DNA of 64,000 nucleotides from Neolentinus lepideus HHB14362 ss-1 (lineage: Eukaryota; Basidiomycota; Agaricomycetes; Gloeophyllales; Gloeophyllaceae), in contig KV425586.1 of assembly GCA_001632425.1 (NCBI GenBank), positions 213,254 to 277,253 of the forward strand, written 5' to 3'. Below the pieces are notes generated by a model. The model searched no databases. It saw only the letters and a program-made list of their open reading frames with translations, and was not told the origin of the DNA. A program made the translations under genes and the position numbers. Below, in pieces: positions 1 to 10,050 of this stretch (the stretch's first letter is position 1; the number at the start of each line of letters is the position of its first letter).

Positions 1-1
1 C

Positions 2-343
2 CTCCTGCGCAGAAGCGAGTTTGAAGGTAATATGAGCGAAGAAGTTGAGCCGCTGATAAGACCTTATCAGCGTCGTATTGACTACATGATAAAGAGCCTT
101 ACAATCACAAAGGGAATCAACATCTGGAAAAATGACGTCGATTTCCTCAGAAAGCTGTTTCCTGTCGTCATTTGGGACGAGTTTGAGCTGGAAAAGCACC
201 AGGAGGAGGGTGTATGTTATGAGTACGACGACGAAGAGTACAACAGCTTGGATGAGGATGATGGCTATCTTGATGGATATTCCGGCTCAGACGCTGACGA
301 CGAAGAGTCCCCGGATGAGCAAGACGAATCCAGTCAAGATTGA
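2..343 (+). CDS. F-box/LRR-type protein, C-terminal part only (cut by window edge)
   Basis: The reading frame enters from the left edge and ends at the TGA at 341-343. Its 113 codons match the end of the intact F-box protein at 30,481-32,322 almost residue for residue, including a P-Y-Q-R-R-I-D-Y block, an I-T-K-G-I-N-I-W-K block and a highly acidic tail ending D-E-S-S-Q-D. It is the inverted-duplicate partner of that gene. The F-box domain, if present, lies outside the window, so whether the gene is intact cannot be judged. No stop or frameshift is seen in the visible part. Confidence 0.8.
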   Translation, partial: LLRRSEFEGNMSEEVEPLIRPYQRRIDYMIKSLTITKGINIWKNDVDFLRKLFPVVIWDEFELEKHQEEGVCYEYDDEEYNSLDEDDGYLDGYSGSDADDEESPDEQDESSQD

Positions 344-1279
344 ATCAGATCCTGGGATTACGCGTGGAAGTTGCATTGATTGTAATTGATGACCTGCTCC
401 TGTATATATTGATCGACTGAGGACATTAGGAACAATACAAATTTCTCGTCACCTTGGACGCAGTGGGACGACGATGTGTGACACCTCTGCTTCCTTCCTT
501 CGACACTCCTTTCTCGTGCATGTCACCTCCACCAGCATCGTTACCCACTTGATAAAACTATGACGACAGGCTTCAGATAGCGAGGACGACAAAGTCGAGC
601 GACAAGGACAGTTTACAACACGATTGTTGAGACAACTTGAATGTTTCAATATCAAGTTGTGCGACCTGCAGCTGGGATTACAGACGGTGGATCGCATCCA
701 TTTATTTGAAGGTCGTTTGGCGTCACCGTCAAGAAAGCCAAATCGAGTTGTCAAAGACATAGATGCGAGCGGCCGAACTGTTCTCGGCTAATTACGGCAT
801 ACAGCTACCTCTCTCTCAAGCTCGAATCTCCTTAAGCCTTAAATCCCATCTCAATGGTAATGGGCCATGGGAAGACACGACAGTCCTGCCCCAAGTATTG
901 ACTCGTTATCCAGGCTTTAGTTTAGCCAGACTGGCGATTTCATGCTTGCGCTCGCTGCGTATCCGGACCATAGGATCCAGAGCGCTAGCTTTAATTTGGC
1001 ACCTAGGAGTTGACGTTGAAGTACAACGTCACGGTACTCTTATGGACAATCTGAACAAATATTGACAGGATAGTTGTAAGTTTGTTCCACACGTACATGG
1101 GAGGGTACAACAATCCATCATACTATCCAGCAAGATCACGAGTTATCACAGTAAATATACAGAATCATCTATCTGGACGAATATTTCCCCGTTGAATACA
1201 CGGCATATCTACAGTGACAGCATAACATATCAATAGCAAAGCATCCAGTCAGTCCCAACCCAGATTTATACAGCACCAG

Positions 1280-2240
1280 CTAATTCGAGTCGATCGTCGA
1301 CGCCGTCGACCGAACCAGTGCTGCCTTCTCCGGGGAGCGCACAGCAAACTTGCACTTGAACGTCTGGCCGGTACCGAGGCTGACGTTATCGGGCAGCGGT
1401 GACTTCTCGTCGGGCATGAGCGTGAACGCGGAGACGAGGTTCGCAGCCATGATGAAGACGGAGCGGTACGCGAGGTGGCGGCCAGGGCACATCCGCCGGT
1501 TGAAGCCGAAGGCGTAGAGACGAGAGTCACGAGCCTGGGGGAAGCGGCCGTCCCATCGCTCAGGCCAGAATTTCATCGGCTCGGGATACATGTTCTCGTC
1601 GTGGAGGATAGCCCTACACGCCAGATTAGGATTAACATTACTACCCAGTCATGGATGGTTATCGGTAAGATACGCACCATTGGTTAGCGACCATGATCGA
1701 ACCCTTAGGAATGAACATGTCCTCGTAGAAATCGACCTGGGTAGAAGCGTGCGACAAACCATGGGGAGCGACGGGCATCCAGTGGAGCGTCTCGAGCACA
1801 CAATAACGAAGGTACGGGAGCCGGTTCTCGTCAACAAAGGTCGGGAGCCTGTCCTTGCCAACAATGGATTCGAGCTCGACCTGTAGTATCTTTTGGCATT
1901 CGGGGTCAAGGAGCATAGCGAGGCCGAAGGAAGCCATGGCGCCGAGAGTCGTGTCGACAGCGGCACTGTACAAAATACTAGCAAAGGCTATGATGCGGAT
2001 GTCAAATCAGGAACGAGGCGTGATGGGGTGAAAAGAGGAAACGTACCCTTGATGATGTACTCCTCGTCGTCCTAACCTGTGATCTGACCCTTCATATCTA
2101 GAAGTCTGCTAGCGTAGCTGCGCTTGATGGCACCTCTAGCCATTCACCTTTGAGCTCGACCAAGGGCGTGTTCTGGATACGTACATGACCGTCCAGCACC
2201 TCCTTGACGAATGGCTCGTAGCCGGTACCAGGGAACCAGT
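1280..2240 (-). pseudogene. Cytochrome P450-B, left copy: C-terminal half, broken
   Basis: This is the inverted copy of P450-B exons 5-7 (right copy 28,606-29,568). The last exon (stop at 1,280-1,282) is intact and carries the heme-binding loop F-G-F-N-R-R-M-C-P-G-R. The preceding exon (about 1,660-1,980) is also open and has the A-A-V-D-T-T helix-I motif and the E-T-L-H variant of EXXR. Further upstream, in the exon copied from 28,592-28,801, a serine codon has become TAG and small indels shift the frame. The first half of the gene is gone: at 2,240/2,241 the sequence switches to P450-A. It cannot encode a working P450. Confidence 0.85.
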
Positions 2241-3900
2241 CGCAATATCCTTGCCAGGGCAGACTCTACACCGGATAGTTAATACAAGAGAACTGGAATA
2301 ATGCAAGAAGCTCATACCTCCTTCCGAAACCGAAGGCAGATCCACGAGGGTCAGGCTTGGGTTTCCGGCCCTCGCCTGTCATAAACCGATCGGTGTCGAA
2401 CTGCTCAGGATTGGGGTAAACCTTAGGGTCGTACAGCATCGCGTACGTGTTTGCGATAATCATGCTGTCCTTGGGAAGGTGACACCCATTGTACATGCCT
2501 TCCTGGCAGAGCCTGTGCGGGAGGCCAACGGGCGTCGTCGCGCCCCACCAGAGCGCCTCCGTTACAATACACTGCAGGTACAGGAGGTGCTCGCAATCCT
2601 AGAACGTCGGCAGGCGGTCCTTCCCGATGAACAAGTCCATCTCTGCTTGTGCGCGCGCCTGGATGACGGGGTTGATCACCATTGCGATGAGCGTGGTCAG
2701 GAGCGCGGAGAACGTCGTGTCGAAGCCAGCAGAGAAGGTGATGGCGGCAGTGTCCCGCACGCCTTCGTTGTCCTTGCCCTTGGTTTCCTCCAGGAGAGCC
2801 GTGCAATAGCAGTTCCTTCGGCCTGTTTCGGGTCTCAGCTGCATATGCATGGCAATGTTAGACTGACCATTCTTTTCAGGACCTCTTCGAAGGGCTGGTT
2901 GACGAACGTGTGCATGTCCTCCTTGGTCCCAGGAGGAACGCGCTTGAAACCTGCACCAGGCATCCAGTCCGGGACATGTCTCACTGAAATCCAGAATTAG
3001 AGCAAGTTCGCGTAATGATGAGACGGTGCGTACGCCAAGGGAAGAAGTCAACAATGTGCGCGCCGACATCACCCGCTGCATCGATACTAGCCACCCCCTT
3101 CTCCGCAATCTGGATGAATTCGTCATCCTTCGATTTGACTTCATGACCATAGGACATCATCATAGTAATGCCACCCGCCAATCTATAAGTCCGAGAGATG
3201 CAACCACCTCCGAGAAATTAAGATCTACTGATACGAGACGTACCGCTTGAAGTGGATCTGGTAGTTTTCAGGGTCCTCCAGTATGTCATACAGAGTCCGG
3301 TGTACTTCTCGCGTCTAAGTTGGGTAGTAGTTGGGTAGTAGTTGGGAAGACGGCGCTTGCGGAAATACTCTTCGAGATACCTGCGGTGACGCTTAAATTT
3401 CTCTCCGTAATCCATGATCGGAAGTGCACAGTCCTTCAGTCGAGCTTCAATATCACTAGATACAACATTCCAAAGTATTAATTTTACCCAACCAATGCTG
3501 AATCGAGAGGGAAAGATAAGGACTCAGCAGTTCGAGATTAGGACAGAACACTTACACATCGTGTGTCATGGCGAAATGCGGTCTGTGCGAGTAGATCGAA
3601 CTCCTCTTGTCAAGCAAGTCATGTGCAGCCTTCGCAGAGTTAAGGACAATGATCCATCATCCAAATGTGTGGAAGTACAGCATATCGTCAGCAAGATGAC
3701 CAGCATCCTACCCTCACCGGGCGCCTCACCGTACTTCTCTCCCATCTTGTTAAATTCCATCCATGCCGCATGCTGGGGGATATGGTGCACGTTGTCGATA
3801 ACAGGGAGAGACGGCTGCCCAGGAGGTGTGGGCAAGTCATTCTCTTCTTCCGCCTGTAAAAGACAAGGACCGCGAGTGCGACAAGGATGGCGTACAACAT
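2241..3900 (-). pseudogene. Cytochrome P450-A, left copy: broken and fused to P450-B
   Basis: This is the inverted copy of P450-A from its start codon (CAT at 3,898-3,900) to just after the heme-binding block V-C-P-G-K-D-I-A, where it is joined to the middle of P450-B. The N-terminal anchor and the A-G-F-D-T-T motif are recognisable. Damage includes a 4-nt loss after the N-terminal R-R-K-K, a TAG replacing a glutamate codon near 2,597, and an 11-bp tandem expansion at 3,318-3,346. At the position where the right copy has a stop (26,348) this copy still has TAC (Tyr), so each copy decayed separately. Confidence 0.85.
3318..3346. repeat. 11-bp tandem repeat in the P450-A pseudogene
   Basis: The unit agttgggtagt occurs twice, followed by a partial third copy. 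The right arm has no repeat at the equivalent place (near 25,435), so it arose in the left copy after the duplication. Confidence 0.75.
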
Positions 3901-4035
3901 GGCTGAAGGCACGATGACAAGACGAGTGCTCCAGCACTTCACTCATCTCGACCATAATATGCATAGATAGATACTGATGCGGTGGCACTACATGATGTGC
4001 GGCAGCACAGCACCGCAGTTCATTTTAAATTCCGG

Positions 4036-4533
4036 TATCGAGATGGGCGTGTGTCCCCTGGTACTCCCACGGCGACTTAGTGAGATGGCGGAGCGGAAGC
4101 GGGCGCTCTAGGAACCATCAATTTTGTAGTTCCCACAGTCATGAACACCGGTGTATACGTCGCAGAATGATGTACGGGTTGTCCTGCGCATTTGACGGAC
4201 GCTCACGCTGTTGTACTATCTCAGTGGCAGACTTCGAGCGCTGCCACGTTTAATGGCATCTGATACGGGAGGCGTACGCCCGTCTTGACGATACACTCTG
4301 CCGTTCCTCTCGGTCCAGTTAAAATTCACTCGCAGCCAGAGTCACACCTCAGTTGGACAGTTGACCTAATGAATGTATATCACACTATTCGACACAACGC
4401 TGTAATAAATATATGCTCGGTACGTCTAAAAGATACACACAAGGCCTGCTGTGCCAGTAATACTTCACCGTCTAATGTGTTAGAGGTAATGAGTGTAGGT
4501 AAGAACGAATTAAATCGCAGTCCGTTAAATAAA
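4036..4533. other. Gene-free stretch at the inner edge of the left arm
   Basis: This lies between the end of detectable inverted-repeat similarity and the stop codon of the serine hydrolase gene. No open frame, repeat or transposon end stands out. The 3' UTR and polyadenylation region of the hydrolase should lie in its right part. Confidence 0.5.
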
Positions 4534-6126
4534 TCAACCTGCCCTCACCCGAGATAACCAACGTGAGTTCCAGAACTTTCGCCCATAGACCCAGAACAAT
4601 ACAGGTAACACAAACAATAGACGCCATTGGTAAGACCAAAAGAACGACGCGAAGAAAATGACGTGCCAATAATACGACGTGAAGATCTGCAGCTCGGACA
4701 CCTGCCGCTGCAGGTCCGCGACCGCCTGTGCGGACTGCCGTGGTGTAGGCGCAAACACATAATACGGATAATGGAGGTGCGACTGTGGCGCGGGAGGGAC
4801 GGGGCGCATAAGCTGTGCAAGCGCAGCAGCGGTTGGCATCTTCATCTCTCCGAAGCTCCGAGAGCGCAAATCCGCCGGACCCACTTTGAGCTCTTCGACC
4901 TCGACAGCCTTGTGTCGGATCTCCTCCGACGGTGGTTCCAGATCTAGGACCGAGTTTGTCGGACTGGAGGCACCGCTATCGCAGGCAGTGACGGAGCTGG
5001 TGGGAGAGGAGAGGGCGGGGGAGACGGCAAACGCGTCGGGATCATGAATGAAGTCTGCGAAGATCTTCGGCCATTGACGTTTGTTCGGAACAAAGTGACC
5101 TATCACAACCGATCAGCAACTATTATGGTCAGCAGCAAAGGTAAACACGCACCTCCAATGTGGTACTCCACAGCTTGTGATGCGCTCTTCTTAAGTAGAG
5201 GAATAGTGTCCTCCTCACGGATTACGACATCATTGCGGCCGAGGATGTGGAGGCTCGGAGTTGTGTAAGACGCTCCGAAGATAACGTCACCGATGGCGCA
5301 TGGCGGAACAAAGCCTGAGACAGCGACGCAGAATCGGCTGTCGGAGAGGGGGCGGATAAGTCAGGGTGAACAAAGATGCGCTTTGGCACTTACAGAGGTG
5401 GGTGGATGGCCGCGCCGTTCCTTGTGAATTCGGGGTAAAGATATGGTCGCTCAAGCTACGCTGTTGTTAGCATCAGGGATCACTGATATGATCACAATAT
5501 ACTCACAATCGCAGAGACTGTTGCTGCCATCGACGCCCCTTGACTGAATCCAAAGACACCCTATCGTGAGTTCAGTCAGCCCGATGACAGGCAAAGAGTA
5601 TGATAGCTTGACCTACCTCGAACTCATTGTTCTCCAAGACGTCCCGAACTGCACGAAGGCCCTCTTCAATACCAGGGCACTTCGTGCGCATCTCTGTGAT
5701 GTGCCACCATGCCCGGGGAGCGCTGTCAGTGTCGGACTCGTACGATACTGTCTCGTTCTCCCTTGCTTCTCCAACAGAAGAGCGCGCTGGTTGGAGGTCC
5801 GTCGGCCAGAGAATGTGAGGAGCATTTAGATAAACTGTTAATCGCAATAAAGTTAGGGCGTAAAGCATACTGGACATCGGGGAGTAAGCTTACCGAACTC
5901 GATGTCGGGGCACGCCTTGCGTATGTGTGCAGTCTACAGTTGGCCAGTCAGCACACACACTGCTGGATGAGGACTAGACAACGCAGTCAACTTACCCGAC
6001 TTCTAAACATGTTGGCGTTCTGCGAATGCCTGATTTTTGGAGCGGTTGAACGGTGTTCAAGATAGCAAAAGAGATGGTGAGGACTCACCCATGCAACATC
6101 AAAACCTTCCGGCGAGGGGCTCCCAT
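4534..6126 (-). CDS. FSH1-family serine hydrolase (alpha/beta fold) with C-terminal membrane anchor
   Basis: Eight exons on the minus strand: 6126-6089, 6029-5996, 5933-5894, 5834-5617, 5560-5507, 5455-5394, 5337-5153 and 5099-4534. All junctions are GT-AG with consistent phase, giving 398 residues. The start has the family's L-M-L-H-G-H-S-Q-N-A block, followed by V-Y-L-N-A-P-H-I-L-W-P and W-W-H-I-T-E. The catalytic triad is visible: Ser116 in G-F-S-Q-G, Asp185 in G-R-N-D-V-V-I and His212 in G-G-H-F-V-P. Unlike short FSH1 enzymes, a Ser/Pro-rich linker follows (about 225-340), then a hydrophobic Trp/Phe/Leu-rich segment near 360-388 that looks like a tail anchor. It is probably an esterase or thioesterase; the substrate is unknown. 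FSH-type hydrolases occur in fungal metabolite clusters, so a role beside the terpene synthase is possible but inferred. Confidence 0.9.
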
Positions 6127-6170
6127 TGTGTTTGTGCTAAGGTAGAATTGTGGACTTGGCTATCTGCAAG

Positions 6171-6180
6171 GAATATATAC
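6171..6180 (-). promoter_or_regulatory. TATA-like element of the serine hydrolase gene
   Basis: GTATATATTC on the minus strand, about 45 bp upstream of the start codon at 6,126. It supports 6,126 as the start, with a very short 5' UTR. Confidence 0.4.
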
Positions 6181-8590
6181 CGTAAGGGCGCAGCGACGGG
6201 TGGGGCATATTCAGGACCGATCACTTACATATGGACGGAAACGAAAATTAAATCAGGACGATAGACGAAAGAAAGGCTCTAGGTTCCTGTGCCTAGGTCT
6301 AAGTGGAAAGAGGAAAGAGAAAGACCGAAGAGACAGAGGATAGATAGAGGACTATGTCCTTGAGAAGAAGGACGGAGATTCTCGCATGCAGACCGTAGAC
6401 GAGGGTATATGTAATGGTTGACAGCCCCGCGAAGACGCATTGCTATTGGTCGGTCAGTGCGGACGAACGAGACGCGATATGTGATGCGCTTTTGCGGACT
6501 TCTCTGTGGCCTCGATGCATCATCGGAGTCCGATTCGTCAGTTCTTCTTTGGAGTGCGCGAAACGTAAATCTCAGATGTCGCTTGGCTTAGTGCCAGCGT
6601 TGAAATAAGCCGAATGTTTACATAGCGAGGTGCGGCCGGATGTTTGGGATGTTGTTGATGGTTCATAAGTTTATTTCTCAGGTTGTCGTCGCTGTGATTT
6701 CGCGGAACGATGCGCAGAGTATGAAATGTTAGGCCAACCGTAGAGCAGAGAGTTACTGCTGTGGCGAAAGACAGCGAGAGGGACAGAATATTCACGCACG
6801 GATTGGACATGGAAGGAATTGGCCGTTGATATGCCTGCCGCTCGAAGCGACGACTTGCCAGCGGGCTGTGGCAGGACCCTGGTCACCCCCAGCCACTGTT
6901 ATATACAGTCAATAGTCCTGCTGTCGACTAGGCATCCCTCCTTGGGTAACGGCTTCTCAGAGAATAAATCCGCTGAATGGAGCAAGGAGTATGGTGTGGA
7001 GACTGCTTGCACTGCACAGAAGATTGCTGATGACTTCCAAACAGGTCCAATATACAAATTATGGCTAATGATCATCCCGAACGTGTTCGGGACCGCTGTC
7101 AGGTTGGTTGATGAGTCAGATGCTTATCTTGAATTGGATTCAGTCCAGAGACATGTATACTAAACGCGCCGTATCGCAGCCTCCGAAATCTTGACTGGTG
7201 ACGCCTCCATACACTTCACCCGTTATGGCGATGCTATGGAGAAAAGTTCCGAACAGAAGAAACCCAAGAATGCGCCACTTGCGGCTCATCACTCCTAAGG
7301 ACAAGCTCCTAGTCATCAGTATCCACGCACACAGCTCGCTCGCAGCTGTTCCTGGCGCCTATTTGGTCGGGATGTTCTCCTTCACGAAGTACGATGGATG
7401 GCCAGATGGAAGAGGATCGGCACAAGTCGGAGACATTGATAATCTTTGCCATGACAATGATGGCAGAAGGCCCGAAAGTCGATGGCCTCAGTCATATTCC
7501 CATAGAACTCCTTTGTGAAAGATTTGAAGCACAATTACAGATTCAAAATCTGTCGGAGACCGGAAGCGGAAGGATGTGATTAGCTGCCATCGCCTTCTCC
7601 GCAGGGAAGCTCTTCCCCTAGCAAGCTCTAGATCTTCAACTATGTGCTCACCATAAACTGCTTATTTTGCGCAAAAACTCGGAGAACGTTCAGAAACTTC
7701 GCCTTCCAAGGGTCGTCATTCGATATGGTTTTTAGACCTGTCTTATAAGTCAAATCGTAATATATTGAATCTGTGGACAATACTTTCTTCTGTCTATAGG
7801 ATGAACAGAACACTATCACTGCCAGTAAGCAGCCCTTGAATCGTCCAAGTTCGTTACAAAGGCCAGGAGAGAGTAGGCGCAGCAAAACCCGGGAGTCGGA
7901 ATCAACGGCACCGTATCAGATTCTGTCAGAGTGAGAAAACACCATGGAGATAGGTAATAGAGAGCCAAGGGGCGTTTCGGACTCCAGAGCGTCTCGAGAT
8001 GCTTACTTCATGTCATTGACTGAAATGGCCCGACGTATCGGCCAAGGTCAGTAGATTGACAAGTATCATCAATCAATGCAAGCAGATCTAGTTTCATGGA
8101 GAATTGAATTCTTCATGATCCTTGAGACGGTGTATCCTTGAAGCGGGCTATGAGTGGCCCCACATGTGGCTTCCGAAATGTGTTGCTGTTTGTAGGGCCA
8201 CCATTCCGGCGCTCCGGAGGTCTCGTTTCTAAGTTCTCAGCCACGCTCGTCAAATATTTATCGCCTTCTGTATCGACTTGTTCCTGTCTTGCATCAAAGA
8301 TCCAGGATGGCTTCTCCAGATTCGTCGTCGAGCGCATCTGTTCTCGAAGTCGTCTCAACCCCTTGAAAAGGAAGATAGCTTTGGGAGTGGGTAAAGCAAG
8401 TGTTCAGACGAATTTTCCGGTTGTTATCGTTCAGATGCTGGACTGTTTATATCATGAGTCGTCGCTTCACTCAGATGACATAGATAATTTCTGCGATCCA
8501 ATTCACAGTCGTCAATATGTAGCAAATTTTACCAAGTTTCATGACATACGCTCGCACTCTTCCCTCACCTCGAGATTGCCTGCTCCTTCA
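6181..8590. other. Gene-free stretch upstream of the serine hydrolase
   Basis: Only short scattered frames on both strands. Around 7,470-7,577 (+) there is a weak L-S-H-I-P-I-E-L-L string resembling the start of an F-box, with nothing F-box-like after it. The 211-codon frame at 8,138-8,773 (+) overlaps F-box-like sequence on the other strand and is probably a shadow. No transposon ends recognised. Confidence 0.4.
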
Positions 8591-8599
8591 CAACCTCAG

Positions 8600-8800
8600 T
8601 CCTTCGTGCTTGATCCCACCCTCCGTAAAACCATTACGCTCATCCTCATCTCCCCCACCATCTTCACAGTCCACACCCTCCTCGCGAATATCATTCTTGA
8701 CTCTCCTGAATCCGTCCCGATTTTGCTGTTGAAGATTCTTCTCAAGGCTCGAATATCATTTGCTGTGTTATGATGTAAGCGCTTCTTGGATGTGATTGTC
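8600..8800 (-). pseudogene. F-box long-family tail fragment
   Basis: On the minus strand a block reading N-D-I-R-A-L-R-R-I-F-N-S-K-I aligns with E-D-I-K-F-L-K-Q-I-F-H-S-I-S near the end of the F-box protein at 10,051-11,805. In another frame it is followed by an acidic stretch (E-D-G-G-G-D-E-D-E), as in the intact paralogues. The block is short and split over frames, so it is at best a relic. No F-box or repeat portion was found upstream on that strand. Confidence 0.35.
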
Positions 8801-9693
8801 ACCGCGTCGCTGACAAGAGCTTAAGTACTAGACTGTTCAAGAAGTCGCCTTCATCTCTGTCAGCTGGTTGCAACGACTATCGGAACCAGATGGATCCCAG
8901 CTCAGCGGAATTCAGGAACGGCCTTAAGCCGGGGTATCCCCAGGATAGACCTACATGCTCTGGAAAGACGAGCGCGGTAGGCACAGTCCATCAGCATCCA
9001 AGATTGTCACATTCATCCGTCGGTAATTTTTCTTCAGCTCTGTGCTCACTGACATGCCACTTTCACCAGTGATGATACCGTGTACAGCATCCAGATCGCA
9101 TCAGAACGTTTCGCAATGACTCTGCGCTGATGACGATGTCATTCCATAATTTTGCGCCGTAGAAAAGAGTACTCTGCTATGTCTTGGAGACCAACCCGAA
9201 GACATTCGATCTGTCTTAAGGCGGAATTGCCCTGTTGTCCCCTCGAGTTACTGGCTCATGTAGGAGGTAACTTCGCGAACCATGACACATGGAAAATTCG
9301 TTTATCCTTGTAATGCGATGAGAGTCGTGGCACGGCGTGATATGGTAGGTCGACTCACTCTAAATACATGTATAACAAACGAATATTAGAGAATGTATAA
9401 TGAATTGATTATGTGAGATGACCCTAGCTGCACGCGATATTGCAAATGTTGGTGGCAGAGTTGACGTGTTGTTGACGGTTATTTACCATGGCCATTGCGG
9501 CGTGGGAGATTCGATCAGGCTGTTTGCTCAACTCGACATGGACAATAGAGCTCGGGATATAAAGACTGTTCATCAACTACATAACGTGAACAGACACAAC
9601 AGCAATCATAGGACTCATGCATCTGTAGAATACCACGATTGATAATGGACGAAATATGTCATAAATAAATAAGAGTAAACAGGGACAAACATG

Positions 9694-9703
9694 GTCACGT
9701 GAC
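9694..9703. promoter_or_regulatory. CACGTG palindrome inside a larger inverted repeat
   Basis: GTCACGTGAC is a perfect palindrome with an E-box core. It overlaps an 8-bp inverted repeat, ATGGTCAC at 9,691-9,698 and GTGACCAT at 9,710-9,717. It lies about 350 bp upstream of the F-box gene at 10,051 and could be a bHLH-type binding site. No function is shown. Confidence 0.3.
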
Positions 9704-9900
9704 ATCCAAGTGACCATTGTTCTTGCAGCTATCGCCTAAAACTCTCTGCTCGCCACATACCGCTCACAGGTCGAACCAACCTCCGAGAAGACCTTTGGAA
9801 GATATACATCATCCCAGCAGTCACCATAACCACCTCGCTGCATCGCACGCCTCTCTTCTGCTTAAGTAAGATCATAGATCTGACCTACGACGTTCCAGGA

Positions 9901-9908
9901 TATATAAA
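9901..9908 (+). promoter_or_regulatory. TATA box upstream of the F-box gene at 10,051
   Basis: TATATAAA lies 143 bp before the ATG. A possible 5' UTR intron donor (GTAAGT) follows at about 9,991, which would explain the distance. Confidence 0.4.
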
Positions 9909-10050
9909 CAGCATCCTTCACGCCCAATCTCGTACTCATTTTCAAATTACGCAAGACTAAAGAAACATCACATCCCTCTGCTACCTACTGTAAGTCAGAT
10001 GCATTGATGTTTCGTGCCACCTGTCTAACAAAGGGTGCCTATAAGCGATT

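Larger units (their letters stand above)
1..4035. repeat. Left arm of a large inverted duplication
   Basis: Read on the minus strand, this stretch repeats 24,690-30,820 in order: P450-A upstream flank and gene, then the second half of P450-B, the non-coding P450-B/F-box spacer, and the tail of the F-box gene. The match runs through non-coding DNA too (for example 344-1,279 against 29,569-30,480), so it is a segmental copy and not just related genes. Relative to the right arm about 2.08 kb is missing at 2,241. Similarity fades upstream of the P450-A start near 4,035. The other end runs off the window, so the full arm is longer. Confidence 0.93.

Noticed and set aside
1280..3900. Repeat-induced point mutation as cause of P450 decay
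   Set aside because: The lesions seen are indels, a large deletion and various substitutions, not an obvious C-to-T flood, and the arms remain nearly identical in exons.
8138..8773. 211-codon plus-strand frame
   Set aside because: No domain, and it lies opposite F-box-like and acidic sequence on the minus strand. Probably a shadow of the relic.
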